Shown piece by piece: positions 30,601 to 42,051 of a stretch of DNA of 64,000 bases; position 1 is the stretch's first letter; the number at the start of each line of letters is the position of its first letter. The stretch comes from Onchocerca volvulus (taxonomy: Eukaryota; Nematoda; Chromadorea; Rhabditida; Onchocercidae), in assembly GCA_000499405.2 (NCBI GenBank), contig HG738138.1, positions 9,608,888 through 9,672,887 on the forward strand. Reading direction: 5' to 3'. Both the position numbers and the translations under genes were made by a program. The notes beneath the pieces were generated by a model, which was not told the DNA's origin, ran no database searches, and was given only the letters and a program-made list of their open reading frames with translations.

Positions 30601-33600
30601 TCTTCCAAAATAATTTTCAACAAATCCGCAATGAGAGCAGTAGGAATATTTTGCGGAATTGAGAGCAAGACCTGAAAAAATTATATTTCATTTAGTATTT
30701 ATTAACTAATATCCAATAACTATACTGATTAACCAATACAAGAATAATAACGAGACTAATAACAATAATATGAATAATAAGTATAAATAAACGAGACAGG
30801 ATATATATTTGCTTTCCATAAATGAGTTGCTAATTCATTCCCCATTTGGTGTTAAGGAAAAGATGTAATTACTCGATAATTAGTCGGATCAATTTTCAAA
30901 TCATCCACACATTTCTTTAAGCAAGCTTTCAAAGCTGATCGGTGAAATATATATCGCTCCAGTGAGATATCTGTTGCGCGCAGTGGTCTTATCAGCTCAC
31001 CTTTGCGACGATTCTGAAATTTTAGTATTCTAATTCAATTGTATTAAATTTGAAGATACAGAATGTAGAAACGCACTATAATTAAAGATTTGTTTCATAA
31101 AATGCAAAATATCCTTAAACTGACAATAGCAATGTCATAAATATTGTACTATTTCGAATTAAGAGTCATAAAAATATCCTAAGGGATCTGTGCTTCATTT
31201 CATAGACAGCAAATCCATTTCAAAGCTAAAAATTCACGGGAAAACTAACAAACCTCCGGTAACAATGCGTCACCACCAACAATGAATGTACCATCATCTT
31301 TAATGAGGACTATTGTTGGAAAAAACGACTGCGGTAACGAAGGTTCCATTGTCAGTACACCAGCTCGCATAGAGCATGACCCGAGTTCGATAATAGCGAC
31401 TTTCTGTAATGTAAGTGCATGCTGAGAGAATAGAGAAATAAATCAATTTCTTTATTAAAGTTAGTTGATATCATCTACAGAATTAAAGAGAAAAAAGAAC
31501 GCCATAAAAATAAGGATAAACTTGGCATTCAACTGGATAATATTGATAAAGTGAAGAATTTTAAAAAGGAATGGGAAAATATTTAAAGTCATTCTCTGAC
31601 TTAACATTCATACAGCATTTGAGCTTTTTCTTCACATGAAATACAAAGCATAGGATAGAGAGAACAAATTCAGAGGACTAATACAAATTTGTAGTTCTCG
31701 CTTCTTTCTACTCTGTGCACAAAGAATTGAAATTTTTAGTTCATCCTTAGTCTGGCGCAAATACCAATTCAACAGCATAACATATTCAAAACATTCCAGG
31801 TACGAACCGGGAAGCACTTTTAATAATGCCTCGATGATGAATAGAAAAATATACAAGGCGAATTTTCAGCAAGAAATGAAAAAATTAAAGAAGTGAAAAG
31901 AAAATAGAGTACCGAAAATTCACTTTGCTTTAAGACACAATTTTTTATTTTCTATAGCTCACATTATTTGCATAAATAATAATCTCTGCAATATTTTTAT
32001 GAACAATAACCTCGGTGAGATGAGGCAGTGGAGGATAGACAGGATTAACGAACGTATCAAGATACGATGAAGCAGCGTGACTGTTCATAGCCTTTCTCCA
32101 TTTATCAAATACATTGGCTCCTGGCGGAATCCTAAAGAATAACATATATTGAATTGATGACCACAAACATTTTAAAACATGGCATAATCGAAGTGCTGAG
32201 AAAAAATCTGTATTTAACACTAAATAATTATTAAATGAAAGAGCAGTTTTCTTCCGAAAAAAATTGAAATAACAAAGGAATTCCCCAGAGATAAAAATGA
32301 CAGATATGTATTTTGTTACAGACTTTTGCTAAATGTATTTTGTTATAATCCGCCACTTATAACGGTAGATAGCATCTGTGAACAATATGAATTAACAGCA
32401 AGGACAAATTCCTAATAGTTCAGAAAACATGAGCCTTAAAATCAACTTCAATCAATAAATAGACTGATTTGAAATTGACCTCAACATCATTCTGATATGA
32501 CTCTTTCCGCCGTGTATATAAAGTGCATTCTCATCCCTGTTAGCATCTACTTCACAGCCAGAAAGCAGTATTTCCCCGACCGGCGTATCATCTGCGAAAT
32601 GTGACTGAAAATTAATAAAATAAAGTACTCATTATTATTTAGGCCAACCTATTAGAAGGTACTCCGACCGGAGGATACTCTGATTTAACTAAATGTCTTC
32701 TCCTCATTCTCCCTACTTGTAGAATGTTCGGAGGAATTATTCGTTGTGATACTAAAAACATTTCCACTGATGAACTACTTATAGTAAGGACGGTATCAAA
32801 TATCGAAAAAATGGCCCTCATAGAATTACATTCTATCATGCTTCAAAATTACAAGAATTACTTTCTGAATGTCGAAATGCATCATTTTTTCGTAAGTATT
32901 ATGAAAATCCCAATAATAATATAGACTGAGAAGAAAAAACTTAAAAAAAGTTTCGCAAGTTTGGGCCTGTATTTCGATATATGTCTGTACGGAATAACCA
33001 ACTACTGCCTCATTTCCTGATACAGTGAAAGAAATTACTTACAGCAAACCACTGCAAACGTCCATCTCTAGTCCGAAAATATTTTTGCACCCAGTTTTTT
33101 TGCAACTCAGCGTATATGCTTTCGCCATCTACGGGAACTTCAAGATGTCCTTCCATATTAGTGAAACGGTTAAGTTTCGATTCCTTGCGTGGCTCATAAC
33201 TGACCTGTAATTTCGCCAAATTTAAGAAAACATCACCAAATCAGTCATCGATAGGATGAAGTGCAGACTAATTGGTGAATCGATATGCAAATCAAAGGCA
33301 CATTTCTCATTCTCTTTCATTAATTTGATAACTTCGGGTTTTAAACAACTGAAGGATTTTTAATTTGGAAATGCTAACATTTTATCGACATTTAACTAAA
33401 ACACCATGCGACATTTAGCTAAAACGAAATTTGAATGAAATTTGAAATTCCTTCAACTCATAATTCTTGTCCGGCCTTATTGGCTTTATTCGGTTCATTT
33501 TGAATCCAGTCATTTAAGAGTCGCAAAAATTTAAAAGTCACCTCGTACAGCTTATTTAAAAGAAGTGTTGGGTTCCAATTACTGGTTGCCATGCCTTCGG

Positions 33601-36600
33601 TACAGATATATTTTTCCACTGAATCCTTATTTGTGCATAATTCTGGTGAATTACGCTCAACTGCTGGCATTATTTTATAAGTGGCTGAAGCTGATACTTC
33701 AATATCCGTTGTCTTATTATTGACTGGAACAGTCTCTAATGACTTGCACTGTGGTCCACAATTATCAGTTAATTGACAGACACTGATCAAACTTTCAACA
33801 GTTCTCGCTTTTTTGTCAAAACTATCGGTGGAAAAAATGTGTTCAAAGCTATTTTTCGCACAATTTTTTGACGACCTTCCCAAAATCTTTTGATTTTCGA
33901 GAGGTGTAAACTGCTGAGAGCCTATCGAGATCTCTGCGCTAAACTTATCATACTCTTCATCCGAGGAATTTAACACCAACTTTGAATTGGTTCGAAAATC
34001 GGACCAACTCGATGCAATACAGCATTTCAAGTAATCTTAGATTCCTCTGGTGCAATCGACAGATGTTTTCCGAAAATAAGCCGTGATATCAAGGACAACG
34101 TATGCCCTTTGCTTCTCCAACGCAAACCATATTGAGGACGATAAAAAGGAGATGCTGCAGTAAATATAGAATCCCCAGTAGCTGTTTGCAAGTTGACACG
34201 ATGACTGCTAAGTCTAGTATCCACCTGTTTCTCAGCGACCGTCTGCAGTGGAGTTACCGAAGCGATCTTCTTAACAGACGACACTGTCGATTCTTCAATT
34301 CTTCTGAAATTTTTGATTTTTAAAGCAAATTAAGATCAAAAAAATGATTTCGAATACTCTTTCTTGAATCATTTGAATATTAAATGTTGAGAAAGAATAC
34401 AAATATTAATTGCTCTATAGAGGAGGATTGTTAATACATGTCTCAAAATGATGTCTGAATGTACCGGCAACATATGAGCTACTGAAGAAGGATGAGGAAG
34501 TGCGGGAAGAGAAGAATATGCGATACGTAACTATCAAAAAAGTAAATATTTCAGTAAATTGTTTGCTAAATACAATTCCTGAAAAATATCTCAATGGATA
34601 GAACTTCCCGGGAAGTTTGGACAATGAAAAAAAAAAGCGAATATTTTCCCGGAACCATCGAAATTGCTTTCAAGTATTCCAGCGCCATGATAAAAGTATG
34701 TTATTGATTATTAATACTGCTTTTAACAGTTACTCGGAACTCTTTCTAGACATACGCAAACTTTAAATTGATACTCGGAATCATTTCTTGCTAACACATG
34801 ATAAGGAAAGCTGTCTTTTTTTTTTTAAAGTGAAAAAAATGTGAAGGATGTTTAAAACTTTTTTTTATTTACGAAGAAAATCTTAAATCCTTTTTCATCA
34901 CATGTAGAGAGAAACGTAAAGCAAAAAAACTTAAGAGTCACATTCGGAAATCAAAAAGAGACATGTCCCAATTTCGCGAGAAAAGACTACCATTAGTCGA
35001 TCATACATCTTAAAAGCGTGTAAATAAATGAGATATAACTTTTTAGTAAAAATAAATACAATAATTTCGAAAATTTGCAAGGTAGTAATCAAAGAAAAAA
35101 AAGTAAAAATAATTTATTTCCTCAAGGGCAAGCCAATTTTAGCACATTTCAACTATTCCACCAGCTATGTTATGCTTATTTTATCCATCTCTATGAATGA
35201 ATGGAGGTCGAGTCATTCAGGAACATACTAAATTGTTATGTTATTGAGAAGTAACAAAATCTTCCGTAAACGAATTCAGGAATTAATGGGAAAAATCATA
35301 ATGAAAATAAACAAAACATTTCTTTCATTTCATAACTTTATGTTATCAGGCTGGTTTATTAGAAATAGTAAATTAATAATAATTAGCGATTTTAAAAAAA
35401 CTATGAAGCTTCATCGAATATATATGACCGACTCAATATACATTAATACATGAAACAAAAAAGTAGGAAAAGGCCGTATTCGATGAAACTTCATATTTCT
35501 TATTAAAATTACGAACTACTATTAATCTGCCATTTCTAACAAACCAACTTCCATAACACAATGTTATAAAATGAAAGAAATGTTTTGTTTATTTAAATTA
35601 TGATTCTTTTCCACTAATTTCTGAATTCGTCTATGAAAATTTTTATTCTCATGTTTTTGCTTTTAAACTCGTTACATTTTAATTAATTTTTATAAATTTA
35701 AAAACATTTTGAAGGTTTGCCTTCAAAATGTTTTTAAATTTATGAAAATTCAGTGGTCTTGAGGCTTAAGCAGAGATAACTGATTCGAATTACTACCAAT
35801 CAGAGAGCAGAAGTAAGGTTTCTGATTCAGATAACTTTAGATTAAAATGTAAAATGATAAGCAACGCATTAACAAAAAAGAAACGTTAAGTAAATTTATA
35901 TGATTCTAAAATTTTCTGTTTGCATCTCACGCTAATATTCAATATGCTATCAGTGCTTTCTTCACTGACTTCTAATATCAGTTTACTAAATTTTTGCCTC
36001 TAAGATCGCGAGTTTCATTAAAAATAATTGCGAGAAGTCCTTTATCACTAATCGAAATTTACTGAATGCTTTTTTTAAGAAAAAGAGAGAAACGTGAGAT
36101 ATGTGATAGTAAATTTTTTTAATTTTTGAATTTAATTACTCTAATTGAAAACATAGTAGAAAGTGAAGAGAAATAATTCCATGGAAAAAAGTGCATTAGC
36201 CAGTGGAAGTGGAGGGATGTGGAAAAGAACAGCTGGTACATAAAGTTTATCAAATCGAATGGAAGAGCACTGAAGTTGTATGCTGGAGCAAATTCTGGAA
36301 AAATTCGAGTTCATGCAGCAGCTCATTTTTACTTGCTTAGTACCTATCTTCCAGTACTATTGCACTATCTAAGATGATTAAGCTGTCAAAAAAATATTTC
36401 CCACGATTAACTGAATCGAATTTTGAAAATCGAATATACTAGCTATCTAATCACCGGCAGTCAATAAGAATTTTGACAGTCTTTAGCCAAAAAGACCAAT
36501 TAGGACCTCAATAAAATATAATTCATGAAGATTGATGGCATAGTTGATGTCACTTTGGTTTCCTTTAAACGTTCACCATTCTCACAATTTAAAAAATAAA

Positions 36601-37560
36601 GAGAACAAAAAACTGCAATAAGATTAATCTAAATGATAAGAAAGAGCAATCAAACTGATGAAGTGATCTATTTTAAAAGGAAGATAATCATGTAAAATAG
36701 AGATCAATAGCCATTTTGAAACAAATGACGGATACATGACGTTTATTACTCGGCAATGCAATTAAATAGAAGAGTAGAATATATCGAGAAAGGAACATTA
36801 TGAAGTGATAACAAATGATCAACCTAACAAATATCAAAACAAATATGCCCACCGCAAAAAATGATACTATAATAAGCACAACAAAGAACCGATGACGTCA
36901 ACATGTCACAATTTTGCATTCTTCAAAAATCAATATTTCACAGTCTATGTTCTACTGACACTCATTTATTAAAAATTATTTTGTTTGTTTAGCTGGAGTA
37001 GGAGAGGAAGGGAGGGGGAGGGAAAATTCTCTTTTTTGTGAATAAGAACGGAAAATATTAACAATAGGAAATTTAGTTCTAACTGACTCAAGTCATTTAG
37101 TATAAGCCTTCTACTAAACTATTTTCAAATGCTTGGCTTCTCTTACCTGCCTCTAAAAGTATGGCTCTGCAACAGCGTTAAAATTAACTGGCTCAATTCG
37201 ATCTGGCTGAAAGAGACGCCGTATCAATTTTCATCTGCAGAAATAAATTTTCCACTAAAGAAGCCATCGACCAGATGAAGTTGCCGGTTTCATTTGTTGA
37301 TTCAGTGTGCTTTCTTTAGCAGTAGTATATATATATCCTACTGCTAAAGATATATACATATATATGTATATATATATATATTCACTGAATATTACTTTCC
37401 TTCGAATAGTTCCTTTTTAATATGAAAGAAAAATCAGAAAAGACCGATAGTAGTCAATTTCTTAATTCGTTTTAAATACATAAAATTATCAGTCCAACAG
37501 TTTGCTTTGTTATTCATCAAACGATGACTCATCTTCAAGTCAAGACAGTGAAATATAAAA

Positions 37561-37604
<44 letters not shown>

Positions 37605-40600
37605 AGCAAAACAATAAGATAGAAAGTTTTAAATTGCAATAAAATTTTCAGAACTGGTTATCAGCAAGTAAAATCAGCAATGAAATGTGAACATTATGGA
37701 CATGCGATTACTTCTGAACATATTTCTAAGCACCTGATATATACAATATACGCCTAAGAGGTAGGTAACTTTTGCACACGTACTAAAATATTTATAAGCA
37801 TTGTGTGTAAAGGAGTACAAATAGAAGGCCAGGATTATCATCATAAGCATTCTGTCGTTTACTGCGCAATATGCTGAATTTAGATATGAATTATGAGATA
37901 GGAAGGGGGGTTATCAAGTAGAGAAGAGATTGTGGGGAGGATAATTATCATGAGAAATGTTTCTAGGCTAGCGTGGATGATGTATTATTCCTTGTTCAGC
38001 ATGGATATGCTATGATGAGGTGAGATGAGTGAAACTTCAAGTGCATCTCATACATAAAGCATCACAAAAGTTGAAACCAATAAATCAGAATTTGGAGATG
38101 TAAGATAGATGACACGGAATATGAGCAGTGTTGTCAAGCGTTAATCAATTTCAAAGTTATCTAAAAGTGGCATCATCATATTGTCGCCTGTCTGCACTCC
38201 GTCCTCCACTACTCATTGACATTACTGCATACCGCACTCACCTCTCTCAACACGCGTTATTTACTGCTTGCTTACTGCACTATAACTAACCATCCATCAT
38301 GGATCGATAACCAACGGTTTGGTTAATACGCGTTAGAGCTATACGATACTACTGGACGAGTGCTTACCATTACTGCAATTAATCATCAAATACTATCATT
38401 ACAGCAGCTATCATAACTTCTACTACTCCTCCTCCAATTACTACTACTACTGCTGCTATTGCTGTTAAAGCTGCAAATAGAGGAGAAAAATACGATCAAT
38501 GATAAGGAATAAGGAGTAAAATTAAGAGCGAAGTCAGTACCAAAAGAGGAGAGGTACTGCTGCAATTGGTGACGACAAATAACAGCAGGCAGGAAACATT
38601 GATGAGGGGGGAAGTAAGGCGCGGAGGAAGCCAATCTCTTATCACTTGATCTCGATTTAAAATCAGAAATTGTCATCTATCTGTAGCTTCTCATTCTTAC
38701 TTACGCCTTCTCTCTTCATTTCCACCTCTTATCTGACCATTCGAATTCTAACCGAACATCATTGTGACGTCCTGAATTTTAATCTATTTGTCAAGAAGTG
38801 CGCAATTGATTGGATATTGTGATCAGCAGCATACTGGTTCGAATTCCATTCATTTGTCTGAAGATTAGATGGATAATTCTTTACATAATCATCATTGTAC
38901 TGCCATTATTGTTGATCGAAAATACTGTGCCCAAGCACTTTTTATCAAAGTTCTTGGATACCTTTGAGAGGTAATCATGCGTTAAATCCAATCATACCTG
39001 GCTTGTTTATTCTGGGTTGTCTTGTTTGAAAGCTAACTCTTTACTTCGTTTCTTTCTTTTTCTGAATGTCATTCGCTACTTTCTATGTGACTACGAACGA
39101 TTTACACAAATTCGTTCTTCTTCCTTCACTGTATTCCAAATCAAGTTTCTTACTTTTCGTTGACCACATAATTCTTGTGTAGCTGCATCGACGAAAGAGC
39201 CTGAGGAGATGGTCGCGGTTTTCTTCATTTCTCAGAAATCGATGATACATTTTAAAAATCATGCGTCTAGCACATTTTTTCCCAGTTGAGGATTCTGACA
39301 TATGTCTCTTTCTTCGCCCATCATGACATGACTTTAACTTCTAGGCTAAAGCAATCTACTTACGTATTAACTTATGCGTGTTAGAAGTTCTTCATTAATC
39401 CTTACTATTTCTGGTATTTAAATCCATTTCTGAGATTCAGTTTTTAGTCATTTCGTTGCTTCATGAATGATCTGCAGTGCACATAACGCCAGAGACACAG
39501 TGAATTAAGTGTGCTTCATGGCTGTCAGGGTTTTCTTGCTAAGGTGTTGCGTATGGAATGATTATGAAATCGTGTACGGGAGTGAAAGATATTCATTACA
39601 TTGAATATCAATTTTGTTTTTCAAACAATTCTGGCAGTGATTTCAACAATTTACTAGCTAGTAGACTGATAAGAGTTGCTCGGAAAGCATTCCTAATATC
39701 TTGAATCCGCGAATGAACGAAGAAATTGAGCAGTGAAAGGGTCATTTAACCATGTGATAGTTCGAAATTTTTAGTGGCAAAAAAAAGCCTCAAATTTCAA
39801 AAAAGTGATTTCAATAAATAAATGCAAAAAAAGTGATTAAATTTATGAAAACAAGAACAAACCAATCAAAGAATTATGATAAGTGACAAGAAAACTTCCT
39901 AATTGAATATTCAAGACCTTCATAAGGAGCAGAGAGCTAACGAGAATAAAAGAAAATCTTGCCGAGAAGAGTCTCAAACACTTTGTCCTCTCATTGAAGT
40001 TCCTATTCTGTCAGTGATGGAACATTTCCAATGCAATAACATATGATCCTCAAGAAATCCTTTACTCTTCCTGAGAAAAGGATCAGAACTCAGAGAACTC
40101 CATTGTGCTTTGTTCATTGGAATTCTACATAGACGAATTCCTAAAGTTAATTCATTTCAGTCCACTGATAAGTTTGCGAATTGGTGAATAGAATGTCTTC
40201 AGCGATTTCCAGTATTCACTGGAGCATTTCTTTCAGTTTGGAATGACTGAATGTAATTGTGACTTAACTCAGATGTCCTAAAGCAGGCAGTTTATGCATG
40301 CGTTCGACAATGCCAGCTTTGTGAATCAAATATTTCTTTTAACCAAACGCATTGTGTCAGTTTGAGAAAACATTCGGTTTATCGAATTATCAGTGATCTG
40401 AATTAGTTAAATTTCGTTGACTTAACATGTCGTTCTTTCGTTTTTTCATAGTGTACAATATTGGGGTTTTCCTAAATGTTTAAAATGGCATTTATGAAAG
40501 AAATTACATATCAAAGGCTGGCCGGTTAGCAAACATCAGCAGGATGTTCTGCTGAATAACTACTCAGTTTTAGAATGGTATCTTATTAATTGAAATGCTG

Positions 40601-42036
40601 TATAAATGAATTTAAAGAGGCAATGGAATGAAATGAACCAAAATGAAATGAGTAGAATCAAAATAATTAAACTTTTAACTTGAATGCAAAAAAGTGACTG
40701 GAAAGACGAGATGGTTGTTACTGCTCAATCTCGATGACGATAAATGGATGATACATCAGTTGTTCACGGCGATCTTTCACAGTATTTAATTCCTTCACAT
40801 ACTACTTAAAATGCATCAAAGAGGATGGTGTACGAGAATAATTTACACATTCTAAATTTGAATTTTCACCACAGAACAGCCTTCTTTATCGTTTACGAAA
40901 ACGAAACAGTCCAGAATGATGGATTTCTTTAAACAATGCAGAGCGACTCTCTTGATAGGTTTTGGTGTTTCAGTTTAACATTATAAAAATTAAACGCCCT
41001 CTTCCCCGATGGAACACATTTTTTGACCTGAAGAGAATAATACTCCCAAACAATTAGCTCAAAATTAGCTTTATGCGGAAAACATAGGAAAGACAGCTCG
41101 AGGAGGATTAATGATAACTATAGAATGTTCTCTCATAGTGAAAAAGGAATAATAGTAAGTATTCTTCCAACCAACTTGTCAAGTGCAGTAAATGTATTGG
41201 ATGTAATATGGACGGAGTTTTATAATATAAAAATAAAATTTCTTAAGCAACAATCTCATTAAAATAACAGAGACTTAATGATATTTATGCGTATGTTTTT
41301 GTCTACTGGCATATCATTCATTTTTTTTTTCAATCATACATTCATTTTGCTAATTGTACTTGTATTTCATCAATAAACCGGCTTTTTGCATATGTCCGTA
41401 TCTTATTTCATAACATGCCTAATCATATTTGTAGAATTTATAACTCGTTAATAGCTCACCGAGACGTGGAATCAAAAATAACAAACCTTCCCACCGGAAG
41501 AAACCATGAAGATCGTGTAATATCAGGTGATATCTTGAAGTATTCATTCTCCTTGTTTTTGCGCAAAATTTTATTCAAATTTTTGTCGACTAACGACATG
41601 TTATTATGGCGTGGTACATAAGAACGAATCGTAGAAGTGGTATGCAAAAGTTTCTGTAGTACCAATAGTTTACTTGATTTATTAACAAAATTATCAGAAA
41701 TAATGTCATACGTCCTCATGATAAGATCTTCCATTTCAGAACTTAGTGTACTACAATTCTATGAGTTTATTAACTCGCTCTACTTTTCTGGTATAAACTA
41801 AAAATCATGATCACGCTCATTGCATTGCTGAAACGAAAATTTTTACACTTGATTAGATCGCATTAATTATCACCATTCTTCCCCTAAATTTTATAATTTA
41901 CTTAAAAAAGTAAAAATAAGGCTTGCAATATTAAAGAAAAAAAAATTTTTTTAAATCGAGCATGATGACATTAGCTGCCAAAGCCATAAAATCACTTAAC
42001 TTCATTTCCCAAATCCCATCTATTAGCTCGACTCAT
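27688..42036 (-). CDS. PH domain fused to a divergent actin-like domain (predicted 859 residues)
   Basis: Exons (minus): 42036-41996, 41741-41487, 34303-34128, 34035-33542, 33204-33043, 32604-32480, 32131-31963, 31421-31254, 31013-30873, 30671-30588, 30455-30347, 29109-28958, 28864-28739, 28654-28518, 28401-28302, 27828-27688. Phases agree throughout. About 320 N-terminal residues are unrecognised and polar. A PH domain follows (about 338-450: MEGHLEVPVDG, KNWVQKYFRTRDGRLQWF, a later FDKWRKAM helix). The actin fold spans about 475-845: phosphate loop 1 ELGSCSMRAG (actin has DNGSG), loop 2 VVDIGDCVNIVPVIDGY (actin DSGDG), CFVAVDYEEEV, AGGISLLPG and SPWRYNAAYLGAQV. Both loops are altered, so ATP binding is doubtful. 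Exons from 34035 to the stop are secure; the first three exons, a 7.2-kb intron and the 34128/34035 splice are tentative. Probable membrane- or phosphoinositide-linked actin-related protein (inference). Confidence 0.75.
30040..30120. repeat. degenerate CAACTCA-type repeat in an intron
   Basis: Several imperfect copies of a CAACTCA-like motif in the 1.2-kb intron 29110-30346 of the PH-actin gene. Confidence 0.5.
35692..35743. repeat. perfect 24-bp inverted repeat with a 4-base loop
   Basis: Arms 35692-35715 and 35720-35743 are exact reverse complements around TTTG. It lies in the large intron proposed for the PH-actin gene, so it would form a hairpin in that transcript. Confidence 0.95.
37314..37349. 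repeat. 12-bp inverted repeat flanking TA repeats
   Basis: CTTTAGCAGTAG at 37314-37325 and its exact complement at 37338-37349 flank a TA-rich loop. More TATATA sequence follows to about 37381. Confidence 0.9.
37562..37602. repeat. poly(A) tract, 41 bases
   Basis: The longest homopolymer in the window. It could be the tail of a retroposed sequence or a simple expansion; no retrogene body or target duplication is apparent beside it. Confidence 0.95.
39083..39301 (-). other. exon-like ORF inside the large first intron of the PH-actin gene
   Basis: A 72-codon minus-strand frame begins with ATG (MSESSTGKKCARRMIFKMYH) and has balanced, basic composition. It could be a cassette exon of the surrounding gene: a donor at AAT TT|GTGTAA leaves phase 2, which fits the next exon at 34303. 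Its upstream acceptor is poor. No family recognised. Confidence 0.25.
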
Positions 42037-42051
42037 TCTTCGAATTATTGC

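Noticed and set aside
38386..38676. Minus frame ending in a Ser/Asn-rich tail
   Set aside because: Driven by a TACTAC-type simple repeat.
38830..38860. tRNA B-box-like GGTTCGAATTCC
   Set aside because: No matching A-box or cloverleaf arms around it.
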